A stretch of 64,000 nt of DNA from VFZN01 sp963709325 (GCA_963709325.1 CAVPVV010000004.1:186001-250000); one strand, 5' to 3'. Positions 1-12,825 are shown, numbered from the stretch's first letter. Notes: a model not told the origin generated them from the letters alone. Program-made: numbers and translations.

Positions 1-1411
1 TGAAGAACGTGCCGTACCCGCCGTGCACATCGAGCCGCGCGCCAACAGACACCGACATCCACGGCCGCACGTCGATATCGTCCTGCGCAAACGCGCCGCC
101 CGTGTTGTAGGTGTAAGCGAACCGCGGCACATCACGGGGCTGGTAGTCGTCACGCTCGTAAGCCAGGCCGGTTACCCATGTGTGGACTCCCACCGCCCCG
201 CGCAGCGCCAATTCCGAGAACAGTGTGTCGTGCGCGTCTCGCTCGCGCACGTCGCCGAAGCGATGGTCGTGACGCTGCCAGGCCGCCGCGCCGCGGGCGG
301 TCAGCACGTACTGTTCATCGATCAGCGTCTGGACGGTACCGCCCACGTCGTAACGTCTCGTATCGAGCGACTCGACGTACGGCGCACCGGTGGCTGCGAG
401 CACGCCATCGTCCATCGTGCCCCCATCGCGATTCTCGACGGTGACTCCAGCGGTGAGGAACGCCGAACGCCCATTGCCGCCGTCCCAGAAGACGCGCGGC
501 CGCACCACCCCCCGAACGTAAGCGGCAAGGTCGGCCCACTGATCGTCATCGCGATCGACCTGGGACTGGCGATGGCCGCCGCCGAGGAGTGACGCGCTCC
601 AACCCAGGCGAGCGGGGGACGCGAAGAAAACGACGCCGTCAGTCGCGCCCAGGCTCGACTGGTTGAAGAGGAACTCTTTCTGCGCCTCTGCGGCCGGGCG
701 GCGCGACAGCAGGTTGACGACACCGCCCATCGCTCCCGCGCCATACAGCGACGACGCAACGCCTTTGATGACCTCGACCTGGCCGAGGTCCATCGGCGGA
801 ATCTGCAGAAGGCCAAGACCGCCCACCTGTTGCCCGAACAACGGCAGCCCGTCGCTGAAAAACCGCGTGTAGCGCCCCTTCATGCCCTGCACACGGACCG
901 CCGCTGCTCCGATCGACGGCGAAGTCGCCTGAACGCGCAGGCCGCCCATCTCGTTGAGCATCATGACGATGTCGCCGGGCGTCATGAGCATCTTTTCCTC
1001 GATCTCCTCGCGCCCCAGGACCTCGACCCGGGTGGGCTGCTCTTCCAGCCGTCGCCCCGTGCGAGTCGTGGCGACCACGACCACTTCCTCCTCCAGTTGC
1101 GGCGACGGGGCCAGGGTGATCACGACCCGCTGTTCTCGGCCAGCTTCGACAACGACCTCGGCCGTTTCCTCCAGATACCCGGCCAATCGCGCCGAGACAC
1201 TCGTCGAGCCCTCCGGCAGCGACAGGGACACATGGCCAGCGGCGTCGGTCACGCCAGAGGCCCGGCCGGCAACGACGATCGCACCCGACAGCAGACCGCT
1301 CTCGCTGCGCACCTCGACGCTCACGCTGCCGGTCCGAACATCCTGAGCGACAAGCGTGGTCATCGCGCACAGCGTTATCCATGCCACTAACGTTCTCCGC
1401 ACGCAGAACAT
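1..1411 (-). CDS. TonB-dependent receptor with carboxypeptidase-regulatory-like N-terminus (5' part, cut by window edge)
   Basis: The minus strand is open from an ATG at 1411 to the window edge, about 470 residues of what is normally an 800-1000-residue outer-membrane receptor. A GAGGAAGA ribosome site sits directly upstream. The first ~23 residues are a signal peptide ending near LVAQD. Residues ~25-100 resemble the carboxypeptidase-regulatory-like beta-sandwich often found in front of acidobacterial receptors. The plug domain follows, with the conserved stretches VEVIKGVASSLYGAGAMGG and VNLLSRRP, and then the first barrel strands. Such receptors import siderophores, glycans or other large ligands with energy from TonB. 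The substrate cannot be told from this part. No regulator or sigma/anti-sigma pair is visible beside it. The family assignment is firm. Confidence 0.9.
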   Translation of the reverse strand, partial: MFCVRRTLVAWITLCAMTTLVAQDVRTGSVSVEVRSESGLLSGAIVVAGRASGVTDAAGHVSLSLPEGSTSVSARLAGYLEETAEVVVEAGREQRVVITLAPSPQLEEEVVVVATTRTGRRLEEQPTRVEVLGREEIEEKMLMTPGDIVMMLNEMGGLRVQATSPSIGAAAVRVQGMKGRYTRFFSDGLPLFGQQVGGLGLLQIPPMDLGQVEVIKGVASSLYGAGAMGGVVNLLSRRPAAEAQKEFLFNQSSLGATDGVVFFASPARLGWSASLLGGGHRQSQVDRDDDQWADLAAYVRGVVRPRVFWDGGNGRSAFLTAGVTVENRDGGTMDDGVLAATGAPYVESLDTRRYDVGGTVQTLIDEQYVLTARGAAAWQRHDHRFGDVRERDAHDTLFSELALRGAVGVHTWVTGLAYERDDYQPRDVPRFAYTYNTGGAFAQDDIDVRPWMSVSVGARLDVHGGYGTFF

Positions 1412-1500
1412 TCTTCCTCATTGCGGTCCGCCTGAAACCTGCACCGGGTCGCCGCATCCAAGGTCGGTGTTCGGCACACCAGTCCAGAGCGGAGAATCTC

Positions 1501-1585
1501 ATGAAGGCTATCGCCGTTATTCCCGGTACTCGTCAAGGTCCTCGCGCTCGGGGCGCGGCGCTTCGTGTCAGGATGGCTCGACAAT
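1501..1585 (+). pseudogene. Possible remnant of a glucose-1-dehydrogenase-like 5' end
   Basis: An ATG at 1501 begins MKAIAVIPGT, which resembles the first residues of the zinc-type glucose 1-dehydrogenase family. About 30 bases on, in another frame, the DNA reads VKVLALG, resembling the later 'VLVKVLxxG' segment of the same family. The residues normally between are missing and nothing recognisable follows. I read this as a deleted, frame-shifted vestige in front of the methyltransferase. Two short matches could be chance, so confidence is low. Confidence 0.2.
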
Positions 1586-1598
1586 CGAGGAGGCAACG

Positions 1599-2405
1599 AT
1601 GAGCGATACCCAACTCGACGAGTTCGAGACGAGACAGCGCGCCTTGTGGGCGGCGGGCGAGTACGAGGCTCTGTCGCCCTACATCACCGACGTCGGCGAG
1701 CTCGTGGTCGCCCGCGCAGCGGTCGAACCTGGCATGGACGTCCTCGACGTGGCGTGCGGCACCGGCAATGCCGCACGGCCCGCTGCCCGCGCCGGTGCGC
1801 GAGTGACCGGCGTCGATTTGGTTTCCAAGTTTCTGGCAGTCGGACGCGCCAAGGCCGAAGCCGAAGGGCTCGCAATCGAATGGCGCGAGGGAGACGCCGA
1901 GAATCTGCCTTTCGAAGATGGCCGCTTCGACCGCGTGCTGTCCACGTTTGGGCACATGTTTGCGCCACGCCACAAGCGCACGGCGGACGAAATGGCTCGC
2001 GTCTGCCGCCGCGGCGGCGCCATCGTCACCGCAACCTGGCTGCCGACAGGCACGGTTGGGGATGTTTTCAGGGTCGGCGCCGATTACTTGCCACCGCCGC
2101 CAGACTACGCTTCGCCGCCGATCTTCTGGGGCCGCGAAGATCACATCCGTGAACTGTTTGCCGGCAAGGCGACCGCCTTCGAGTTCGAGCACCAGGTGAA
2201 CTGGATCGAATGGGATTCACTGGAAGGGTTCGCGGACTTCTTTATGGCCCGCTTTCCGCTGATGGTCATGGCGCAGAGCATGCTCGGCGATCGCTTCAAG
2301 GAATTCCGCGCCCGCATAGTCGACGTCTGGCGAAGAGCCAACACGGCGAAGGATGGGCGGCTGCGCGTCGCGCAGCAGTACCTGCTGTCGATCGTCCGAA
2401 TGTAG
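1599..2405 (+). CDS. Class I SAM-dependent methyltransferase (UbiE/MenG-like fold)
   Basis: A 268-residue cytoplasmic protein. The ATG at 1599 is preceded by GAGGAGG, the best ribosome site nearby, so longer in-frame starts are rejected. Motif I for S-adenosylmethionine binding is at about residues 46-58 (DVLDVACGTGNAA). The acidic motif II follows (VTGVDL), then GDAENLPFEDGRFD, the usual pattern for UbiE-like enzymes. The C-terminal half carries the family-specific cap. The substrate is unknown, because neither ubiquinone, menaquinone nor arsenic genes lie beside it. It reads away from the receptor gene and is probably transcribed alone. Confidence 0.85.
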   Translation: MSDTQLDEFETRQRALWAAGEYEALSPYITDVGELVVARAAVEPGMDVLDVACGTGNAARPAARAGARVTGVDLVSKFLAVGRAKAEAEGLAIEWREGDAENLPFEDGRFDRVLSTFGHMFAPRHKRTADEMARVCRRGGAIVTATWLPTGTVGDVFRVGADYLPPPPDYASPPIFWGREDHIRELFAGKATAFEFEHQVNWIEWDSLEGFADFFMARFPLMVMAQSMLGDRFKEFRARIVDVWRRANTAKDGRLRVAQQYLLSIVRM

Positions 2406-2406
2406 A

Positions 2407-2497
2407 GACCGAATCCCGGGTGTGCGCGGACTGTCAGCGCGCCACCAATACCGACGAGGACGACCATCACGCAGATTCCGTATGAGAATCGATTCAT
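2407..2497 (-). other. Possible short membrane-leader ORF (remnant or leader peptide)
   Basis: On the minus strand an ATG at 2497 has a GGGAG ribosome site 7 nt upstream. It opens with about 28 residues resembling a signal anchor (MNRFSYGICVMVVLVGIGG). The frame then runs antisense into the end of the methyltransferase gene and loses any sensible composition. It may be the surviving 5' tip of a lost secreted protein or a chance leader. Confidence 0.25.
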
Positions 2498-2568
2498 GAG
2501 GCCGCTCCCTGCGTGCCGGGTGTGATGCCGCGAGTCGCCGCGGGATACATGAAACGGAACCTGGTGAC

Positions 2569-5295
<2,727 letters not shown>

Positions 5296-5458
5296 TAGCA
5301 GTCGGCCGATGGACGGGACAGCGGTTCCACACGCCAGCCTGGCCTACGAAGGTTCGCGTATCGACGAAATCAGGACGAAGGCAACGGCCTGAGCTGGCAA
5401 CGGATCATTTCGGTCGGTCCGCGATCGAGCCGGAGACTGCGGATTGATCTTCGCACGG

Positions 5459-5523
5459 CTCGAGGAAGGCCAAGACGCCATCGACGCGCTCGCGGGCTGT
5501 CAGGGTCGCACCCGGATGTGGGT
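5459..5523 (+). repeat. Truncated copy of the small gene at 62877-63161, ending at the tRNA-Leu 3' end
   Basis: This stretch encodes LEEGQDAIDALAGCQGRTRMW. That closely matches LEDAQDAVDALAGYPGRTRMW in the minus-strand gene near 62968-63034, and the DNA is also similar. The similarity stops at the CCA end of tRNA-Leu. It looks like a broken copy left beside a tRNA. Confidence 0.6.
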
Positions 5524-5612
<89 letters not shown>

Positions 5613-5676
5613 ATTTCGTTGCGCACGCCACGGTCGGGCTGCGCTGTTCCAATCCTACTCTGTCGAGATCGCCTGC

Positions 5677-5682
5677 TATACT
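5677..5682 (+). promoter_or_regulatory. Candidate -10 box (TATACT) for the secreted-protein gene
   Basis: TATACT lies 28 nt upstream of the ATG at 5711. This leaves room for a short leader containing the GGAGG ribosome site. No good -35 is seen. Confidence 0.35.
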
Positions 5683-5710
5683 CCGCGCCTCATCCCCCTG
5701 GAGGACTCCT

Positions 5711-6223
5711 ATGAAGCCAATCGTCGCAACCCTGCTCATCGTCACCGCTGCACTTCTCGCGGCGCCCGCATCCGCGCAGAACCTTGGCACGTTCCGCTGG
5801 CAATTGCAGCCCTATGGCAGCGTCCTCAACCTCACCGTCGTCCAGCAGGGCAGCGTCTACCTGCTCGACGGGTTCGAGGCGCAGTGCGGCGGCAACGCCA
5901 GCCTGCCCGTCAGCGGTGTCGCCGTCCCGCAAGCCAACGGCACGGTGATGATTGGGGTCACCAGCATCAACGAGCAGGGCCGCGGCCTGCACACGCGGGC
6001 GACGATCAACACGTCCGACTTCAACGGCACCTGGAGCGACAACGCCGGCAACACCAACCAGACGTTCCGATTCAACCCGGGCGTGACCTGCCCCGGCGGC
6101 CCCCGCACTGGTCCGACCAGCCCTGACCAGCTCTCGAACGACAGCGACGCCATCCAGGCGTTGCAGGATCAGCTCGCCGCGCTCACCGCCCGCCTCGCGG
6201 CCATCGAGAAACCGAAAAACTAA
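5711..6223 (+). CDS. Secreted protein of unknown function with C-terminal coiled coil
   Basis: A 170-residue protein that I do not recognise. The ATG at 5711 follows a GGAGG site at 6-nt spacing. Residues 1-23 are a clear signal peptide (cleavage after ASA-Q). Residues 25-130 are rich in beta-type sequence with two cysteines. They resemble small secreted modules that recur in Acidobacteriota. Residues ~140-170 (IQALQDQLAALTARLAAIEK) form a short heptad coiled coil, suggesting oligomerisation or attachment to a partner. It is downstream of, and opposite to, tRNA-Leu, and it converges on the next gene across a hairpin-forming repeat. Confidence 0.75.
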   Translation: MKPIVATLLIVTAALLAAPASAQNLGTFRWQLQPYGSVLNLTVVQQGSVYLLDGFEAQCGGNASLPVSGVAVPQANGTVMIGVTSINEQGRGLHTRATINTSDFNGTWSDNAGNTNQTFRFNPGVTCPGGPRTGPTSPDQLSNDSDAIQALQDQLAALTARLAAIEKPKN

Positions 6224-6232
6224 GAGGGTAAC

Positions 6233-6296
6233 AGAGGTGCACAGATGCGGGGGTGCAGAGGTGCGGCACTCGTGCGCCTCTGCACCTGTGCACCCT
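6233..6296. repeat. Palindromic GGTGCA-word repeat between convergent genes
   Basis: Imperfect 8-bp units (AGAGGTGC, ACAGATGC, GGGGGTGC, AGAGGTGC) are followed by their inverse (GTGCGCCTCTGCACCTGTGC), so the whole can fold into a long hairpin. The same GGTGCA word recurs at 15308-15345 and 37838-37944. It may act as a two-way terminator between 5711-6223 and 6330-6686. Confidence 0.75.
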
Positions 6297-6329
6297 TACA
6301 TCTTGTATCTGTCGTCGGGATTGCATTCG

Positions 6330-6686
6330 TCAGTGAACCGTCTGCGACGCGACGGGCGCTTCCACGACCCGCGCGATCATCGAGGTCAACGACGCCTGGT
6401 CGATGGCGAACGGTCCGGCGCTGGCAGTGCCGGTCTGCATTTCGAGGTGCACCAGCACGCCGCCCTTGTCGGCGCTCACGATCCAGCTGAAGCCGCGCAA
6501 CGTCACGACCGGTGCTTCTCCACCTGGGTTGCGCACCCGCTCGAGCGCCAGCAGCATCTCCGTCAGCAGCGTCCGCACGTCCGCGTCCGTCCAGGCCAGC
6601 GGATTCTCCGGGACGCCGCGCAGCGCCTCGGTCCTCGCTTGGTTCGTCCCGCGCACCCACACATCAACATCCATCGCCTTGACCAT
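6330..6686 (-). CDS. Small conserved-type hypothetical protein
   Basis: A 118-residue cytoplasmic protein, or 113 residues if the in-frame ATG at MDVDVWV is used. I do not recognise a family. AAGGACG, a reasonable ribosome site, precedes the ATG at 6686, and a TAGACT box sits 9 nt from the start. The C-terminal half has alternating hydrophobic residues typical of a small alpha/beta fold (VVTLRGFSWIVSADKGGVLVHLEM). It lies downstream of the hydratase gene on the same strand, across a heptamer array. Confidence 0.5.
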   Translation of the reverse strand: MVKAMDVDVWVRGTNQARTEALRGVPENPLAWTDADVRTLLTEMLLALERVRNPGGEAPVVTLRGFSWIVSADKGGVLVHLEMQTGTASAGPFAIDQASLTSMIARVVEAPVASQTVH

Positions 6687-6710
6687 CGTCCTTCAAGTCT
6701 ACGGGCTTTT

Positions 6711-6752
6711 GCCTTCTGCCTTGTTTTTTCTGCCTTGTGCCTTCTGCCTTGA
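6711..6752 (-). repeat. Heptamer tandem array, word AAGGCAG
   Basis: Six consecutive 7-bp units read on the plus strand as GCCTTCT, GCCTTGT, TTTTTCT, GCCTTGT, GCCTTCT, GCCTTGA. The period is exactly 7. The array starts 3 nt after the TAG stop of the hydratase gene (stop at 6756-6758) and lies between two minus-strand genes. Confidence 0.85.
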
Positions 6753-6755
6753 CGC

Positions 6756-7529
6756 CTATTCGTCCCGCCACACCGGCGGCCGCTTCGCCAGCCAGGCGTC
6801 CACGCCCTCGACCGCATCATGCGTCGCCAGGAGCTCGTCCAGGTACTGGCGCTCGAGATGCGCGATGAGAGGTTCGACCTGCGTTCGCACCAACGCCCTC
6901 GCCGCCCGGGCCGCGTGCGAGAGAGCGATTGCGGACTTCCCTGCCAGCCGCGAGTCGAACCACTCCCCCGCGCTTGCCAGCAGGTCATGCCCTCGCGGGA
7001 CCAGCGATACCAGTCCCGCCTCGCGCCAGTACTCGGCTGTCTGCTGATCGCCGGTGACGATGGCGCGGCCGGCGCGGGAGGCGCCGACCCGGAGCGGCAG
7101 GAGCAGCGCGCCGATTGGAGCGAAGGCACCGACATTGACTTCGGGGCATCCGAACAGCGCATCGGATGCGGCGAGGATATCGTCGCAGCACAGCGCGAGC
7201 TCGAACCCGCCGCCGAGGCACCGCCCTTCGACGAGCGCGGCGGTCGGCACCGGCGCCGCCAGCCACGCCCGCAGCAGCGCGTGCGTCAACGGCAGCGCTT
7301 CGCGCATCGGCTCGGGCCGGTGCTCACGCAGGTCGGCACCGAACGAAAACTCGCCGGCAGCTCCTTCCACCGTCAGCCAGCGCAGCCCGCGCGCACTGCC
7401 CACCGCCCGCAACGCGTCGTGCAGCGCGCCGATCATTTCGATCGACAGCAGGTTCCCGCGCGGAGCGTCCAGGACGAGACGAGTCCAACGGCCGCCGCGC
7501 TCGTCGATACGTGTGACCAGGTCGCTCAT
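6756..7529 (-). CDS. Enoyl-CoA hydratase/isomerase family protein, Dch-like
   Basis: A 257-residue crotonase-fold enzyme. The start at 7529 overlaps the upstream gene's stop as ATGA, so the two are translationally coupled. The longer in-frame start lies inside the upstream gene and is rejected. The oxyanion-hole segments are FSFGADLREH and EGRCLGGGFELAL. The pattern FGA...H.PE...LP.THAL.R recalls cyclohexa-1,5-dienecarbonyl-CoA hydratase of aromatic-acid degradation. No benzoyl-CoA genes are nearby, so the substrate is open. Its partner upstream is SSP411, which gives no metabolic clue. Confidence 0.8.
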   Translation of the reverse strand: MSDLVTRIDERGGRWTRLVLDAPRGNLLSIEMIGALHDALRAVGSARGLRWLTVEGAAGEFSFGADLREHRPEPMREALPLTHALLRAWLAAPVPTAALVEGRCLGGGFELALCCDDILAASDALFGCPEVNVGAFAPIGALLLPLRVGASRAGRAIVTGDQQTAEYWREAGLVSLVPRGHDLLASAGEWFDSRLAGKSAIALSHAARAARALVRTQVEPLIAHLERQYLDELLATHDAVEGVDAWLAKRPPVWRDE

Positions 7530-9667
7530 TCCAGAGCCTCGGCTTCGGTCACCGGCGCGGCGCACACAAAGTCGCGGCACACGTATGCGGTTGCGCGCCC
7601 GTCCTGCATGCGCATCGCGCCAATCCATGGCAATCGGGCCGCGATCGCGTCCTGCGCTTCGCCGGGTTCGACACGAAGCATCACTGCAAATGGGCGGAAC
7701 TGCCGCTGTGCGCGGCGCCAGAGACGCTGAGTGTCCTCTCGGCCGCGCGGACCCACCACGACTACCTGCTCACCCGGCGCCAGCGACGCAGCCAGCACGG
7801 CAGCCATCAGCGGCACGCCGCGTCCCTGCGTTTGCAGCCGGGCGCCGAAGCTGGCGATCGCGGCCTCGGCCCGCTCCCGCCATGTGGCATCGCCGGTGAG
7901 ATGCCAGAGGACGAGCGTGTTGAGCGCCGACACCGAGGTCGCGGACGGCTCGGCCCCGTCGTATTCATCCTTGGCCCGGACCAGGACGTGCGGGTCGGTG
8001 CCGGTCGTCGAGAACCAGCCGCCCCGCTCGACGTCGGCAAAGAGCGAATCCTGCCGCGCCTGGAGGAGCAGCGCCCACTCCAGCCACTGCGCGTCGCCCG
8101 ACGCCTGGAACAACTCCAGCAATCCCCAGATCAAGTACGCGTAGTCCTCCGCGAACCCGTCGATCGCCGCCTCTTTCTCGCGGTAGCGTCGCCGTAACAC
8201 TTGCCGCCCGGCATCCCACAGTTCGCGGCGGACGAACGAGGCCGCACGAACCGCAGCTCCGAGGTGCCGTGTACCAGGGTCCTCGGCGCCCAGGTTCTGG
8301 GCGAGGGCTTCGGCGCCATCGAGAACGCGAGCGGCTCGCGCTGCCGCCGCGATCATCAATCCGTTCCAGCCGGTCAGCACCTTGTCGTCGAGCGAGGGTC
8401 GCGGCCGCTCGGCGCGTGCCTTGTAGAGACTGACGCGAGCTTTCATCAACGCGGCCGCGATCGCTCCGGGCTCCGAGGCGGTTTGGCGCGCGATGTCGGC
8501 GATCGATCGGGCGGTGTAAAGAATGTTCAGCCCTTCGAAGTCCTGGTGCGGGTCGAACGGCGCGTTGCCGTTCGGGAGCAGGCCGTAGCGAAGCTCGAAG
8601 AAGCCGCTCGTGCCGCCCAGCAGGCGGCGAACCTCCTCCTGCGTCCACAGGTAGAACGCGCCTTCCCGCTTCCGGACACCGGCGACGCCGGCCAGTTCCG
8701 GCGGCACGCTGTCGGCGTCCTCGGCGGAATAGAAGCCGCCCTCGGGATCCGTCAGGTCGCGCGCGACATACTGCAGCGTGTCCTCGGCGATCTGCGCGAA
8801 GAAGGGATCGTCGGCGGCCTGGGCCCCTTCCAGGTAGGCCAGCACGAGCTGCGCCTGGTCGTAGAGCATTTTCTCGAAGTGCGGCACCCTCCAGCTGCCG
8901 TCCACCGAGTAGCGGTGGAACCCCCCGCCGATGTGGTCGCGCATGCCGCCCATCGCCATCGCCCGCAGCGTCTGCAACACCATGTCGCGCGACGACGCAT
9001 CGCCGGTGCGCGCGTGCTCGCGGAGCAGGAACAGCAGCTCGGCCGGCCGTGGAAACTTCGGTGCGTCACCGAACCCGCCGCGCTTGCGGTCGAACGCGCG
9101 CTCGAACTGCCGCCGCGTCTCGTCGAGGGCGGTCGCGTCGGCGGCGCCGGTCCCTCCTTCACCTCTCGCAATCGTGGCCAGCCGGCTGACGATCTGGCTG
9201 GCCGAGGCCACCACGTCAGCGCGCTCTTCGCGCCAGGCTCTTGCGATCTCGGCGAGCACGTCGGTGAACGCCGGGCGTCCCCACTGCGACGCGGGAGGGA
9301 AATAGGTGCCGCCGTAGAACGGCTGTAAATCAGGCGTGAGCCAGACGCTCATCGGCCAGCCGCCGGAGCCGGTGGTGGCCTGCACGAACGTCATGTAGAC
9401 GCGATCGACGTCGGGCCGTTCTTCGCGATCGACTTTCACGGGCACGAACTCGCGATTGAGAATCGCCGCGATGGCGTGATCCTCGAACGATTCGTGCTCC
9501 ATCACGTGGCACCAATGGCAGGTCGCATAGCCGATGGAGAGAAAGATCGGCCGATCGCTGCGCCGCGCTTCGGCGAATGCTGCCTCGCCCCACGGCCACC
9601 AGTCCACCGGGTTGGTCGCGTGCTGCAGCAGATAAGGGCTCCGCTCTGCGGCGAGGCGATTCGGCAT
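7526..9667 (-). CDS. SSP411/YyaL family thioredoxin-domain protein
   Basis: A 713-residue cytoplasmic protein. Residues 1-160 form the DUF255 thioredoxin-like domain, with the active-site-like CHWC at residues 50-53 (ATCHWCHVMEHESF). The remainder is the (alpha/alpha)6 barrel of the family, as in Bacillus YyaL and mammalian SSP411, including HIGGGFHRYSVDG and HFEKMLYDQAQL. Its biochemical role is unsettled. The ATG at 9667 is chosen because the family begins MPNRLAxxxSPYLLQHxxNPVDW there and because TATCAT stands 6 nt upstream, which suggests a leaderless message. It is divergent from the DJ-1 gene. Confidence 0.92.
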   Translation of the reverse strand: MPNRLAAERSPYLLQHATNPVDWWPWGEAAFAEARRSDRPIFLSIGYATCHWCHVMEHESFEDHAIAAILNREFVPVKVDREERPDVDRVYMTFVQATTGSGGWPMSVWLTPDLQPFYGGTYFPPASQWGRPAFTDVLAEIARAWREERADVVASASQIVSRLATIARGEGGTGAADATALDETRRQFERAFDRKRGGFGDAPKFPRPAELLFLLREHARTGDASSRDMVLQTLRAMAMGGMRDHIGGGFHRYSVDGSWRVPHFEKMLYDQAQLVLAYLEGAQAADDPFFAQIAEDTLQYVARDLTDPEGGFYSAEDADSVPPELAGVAGVRKREGAFYLWTQEEVRRLLGGTSGFFELRYGLLPNGNAPFDPHQDFEGLNILYTARSIADIARQTASEPGAIAAALMKARVSLYKARAERPRPSLDDKVLTGWNGLMIAAAARAARVLDGAEALAQNLGAEDPGTRHLGAAVRAASFVRRELWDAGRQVLRRRYREKEAAIDGFAEDYAYLIWGLLELFQASGDAQWLEWALLLQARQDSLFADVERGGWFSTTGTDPHVLVRAKDEYDGAEPSATSVSALNTLVLWHLTGDATWRERAEAAIASFGARLQTQGRGVPLMAAVLAASLAPGEQVVVVGPRGREDTQRLWRRAQRQFRPFAVMLRVEPGEAQDAIAARLPWIGAMRMQDGRATAYVCRDFVCAAPVTEAEALE

Positions 9668-9673
9668 CAGTCG

Positions 9674-9679
9674 ATGATA
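9674..9679 (-). promoter_or_regulatory. Candidate -10 box (TATCAT) for a leaderless SSP411 transcript
   Basis: TATCAT on the minus strand ends exactly 6 nt before the ATG at 9667. Transcription would then begin at or next to the start codon. No Shine-Dalgarno sequence is present. Confidence 0.45.
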
Positions 9680-9723
9680 CGCGGAGCACCCGGCGAGGCC
9701 CCGCCGACTCGGCATTGCGGTGT

Positions 9724-9729
9724 TAGTAT
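9724..9729 (+). promoter_or_regulatory. Candidate -10 box (TAGTAT) for a leaderless DJ-1 transcript
   Basis: TAGTAT ends 6 nt before the ATG at 9736. The intervening GGTTGG is too close to serve as a normal ribosome site. The spacing mirrors that of the divergent SSP411 promoter. Confidence 0.4.
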
Positions 9730-9735
9730 GGTTGG

Positions 9736-10260
9736 ATGGCATTGGCCGGTGCGCGCGTCGCTATCCTGGTCGAAGATCTTTTCGAGGAGGCGGAGCTCAC
9801 CTCGCCGCGCGAGGCGCTCTGCGCCGCCGGTGCGAAGGTCGTGGTCGTCGGCCCGATGGCCGGCAAGATTTACACCGGCAAGCACGGCGGTACGGTAACG
9901 GCCGATATGGCCGCCGGTTCAGTGCGCGAAACCGACGTAGACGCGGTGGTGATTCCCGGCGGGTACGCGCCGGACAAGATGCGGCTGCGCCACGCCATGG
10001 TCGATCTCGTCCGCGATTGCATGGCTGCAGGCAAGCCCGTCGCCGCGATCTGCCACGGGCCCTCGGTGCTGATCAACGCCAACGTCCTGCGTGGCAAGAC
10101 ACTCACCTGCTGGCCGTCGATCGCTGTTGATGTGAAGAACGCCGGCGGCCGCTACGTGGACCGCCCGATCGTCGAAGACGGCAACCTGATCACATCGCGC
10201 AAGGTGGACGACCTGCCGGTGTTCAACGACGCCATCATCCGGCAGCTCGGGTCCCGCTAG
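9736..10260 (+). CDS. DJ-1/PfpI family protein (deglycase or protease-like)
   Basis: A 174-residue protein with the PfpI flavodoxin-like fold. The nucleophile elbow is AAICHGPS, giving Cys106-His107. The conserved acidic residue is near Glu18 in LFEEAE. The substitution pattern (GKxGxxVxAD, VVIPGGYAPD, RPIVEDGNLITSRKVDDLPVF) fits the PfpI/YhbO branch, implicated in glyoxal detoxification and general stress. The last 26 nt overlap the end of the convergent YihY gene. Confidence 0.92.
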   Translation: MALAGARVAILVEDLFEEAELTSPREALCAAGAKVVVVGPMAGKIYTGKHGGTVTADMAAGSVRETDVDAVVIPGGYAPDKMRLRHAMVDLVRDCMAAGKPVAAICHGPSVLINANVLRGKTLTCWPSIAVDVKNAGGRYVDRPIVEDGNLITSRKVDDLPVFNDAIIRQLGSR

Positions 10261-11118
10261 CCATCCCGGGATGGCGTCCGGCCGCGTCCTGAAACCGGGC
10301 GTACGCGGCTGTCATCTCCACGCCGTAGAGCAGGATCACGGCACACACATAAATCCACAACAGGAACACGACCGCGGCGGTGACCGACCCGTGGATGAGG
10401 TTCCACGAGGCAAGATCGCGCGCGTACCAGGAGAATGCCGCGAGCGCGCCGCGCCACAGTAACCCGACCACGATCGCTCCCGGCCAGACGTCGCGGAACC
10501 GGACGCGGGTGTTCGGAATGTAATAGAAGAGCAGCGCGACGCAGCCGATCAGCAGCAGCGTGGCCAGCTGGTTGGCCATTACCCCGGATACCCAATCGAG
10601 CCACACCGCCCGGACCTGGAGCGCGCCGAACCATCGGCTCTGCGCCACCTTCGCGACGCTGACGATGGCGATCGCGACGAGCAGGATGCCTCCGGCGGAA
10701 AGCAGCATCAGGAAGCCGACGAGCCGGTGTTTGAGGAAGCTCCGCCGCTTCTCCACCGCCCACGCGTGGTTCACGGCGGAGGTGACGGCGTTGAAGAAGC
10801 CGAGCGAGGCCCAGACCAGCCCGAGCGTGCCGCCGACGCCGATTCTCAGCGTCGAGGCGCGGAACGCGTCGAGCTGGCCGGTAATGAACTCGAACTGGCG
10901 CGGGAAGTATTCGAAAACGAACGCGACGACCCGGTCGCGATCCGCGGTGTCGGCCGTGATCGAGCCGAACACCGACAGCATCAGCAGCGCGAACGGGAAG
11001 AGCGACAACAGCGCGTAATAGGCAATCGATGCCGCGTGCGTCAGCCCGTCGCTGTCGTAGAGCTCGCCTACCCCGCGCCAGGCGGACCGGCCGATCAACT
11101 TGAGGTGGGCTCGCAGGG

Positions 11119-11122
<4 letters not shown>
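10235..11122 (-). CDS. YihY/UPF0761 (BrkB-like) inner-membrane protein
   Basis: A 295-residue protein with about six membrane segments. Family signatures are AASIAYYALLSLFPFALLML near the N-terminus, then GGTLGLVWASLGFFNAVTSA and WPGAIVVGLLWRGALAAFSW. The start is GTG at 11122, overlapping the upstream regulator's stop as GTGA, so the genes are coupled. The function is not established for this family. It was once, wrongly, equated with RNase BN. A link to the sigma-54 regulator upstream is implied by the overlap. Confidence 0.9.
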
Positions 11123-12558
<1,436 letters not shown>

Positions 12559-12627
12559 TGTCTTAAGTTCATACAACTGTATCGTTTCTATCCGCAACCG
12601 GAATCTAGTTGCTCATTCTCGCCAGCC

Positions 12628-12633
12628 TATAAT
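12628..12633 (+). promoter_or_regulatory. Consensus -10 box (TATAAT) for a leaderless transcript
   Basis: A perfect TATAAT ends 6 nt before the GTG at 12640. The predicted first transcribed base is thus the G of the start codon. TTGCTC upstream is only 13 nt away, so no convincing -35 exists. Confidence 0.5.
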
Positions 12634-12639
12634 CGAGCC

Positions 12640-12825
12640 GTGTCGGAGACCCCGAAGCCCATCCAACCGCTGAAAATCACCCCGATTGTGTCGGCGCTGC
12701 AGGGCCGGCCCGCCGAAGCCGACGAACCGACCCGCTGCGAACGCTGCGGCGCGGAGATGTATCGGATGCACGCCGTGTGGCGGTGCCCGAACTGCCGTTT
12801 CAAGACCGACTGCTGCGGCTGGTAG
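12640..12825 (+). CDS. Small zinc-ribbon protein
   Basis: A 61-residue protein starting with GTG. The second half is a compact zinc ribbon, with CERCGAEMYRMHAVWRCPNC forming two CxxC knuckles, followed by FKTDCCGW. The first half is proline-rich and unstructured. Similar tiny ribbons bind nucleic acid or act as metal-dependent adaptors, but no function can be given. It is 14 nt in front of the carboxylase gene and probably shares its transcript, as the first cistron of the leucine operon. Confidence 0.7.
   Translation: MSETPKPIQPLKITPIVSALQGRPAEADEPTRCERCGAEMYRMHAVWRCPNCRFKTDCCGW

Noticed and set aside
8201..9328. Long plus-strand open frame opposite the SSP411 gene
   Set aside because: It is antisense to a gene with clear family motifs, and its composition (Arg/Ala/Val-rich with no domain) is that of a GC-rich shadow frame.
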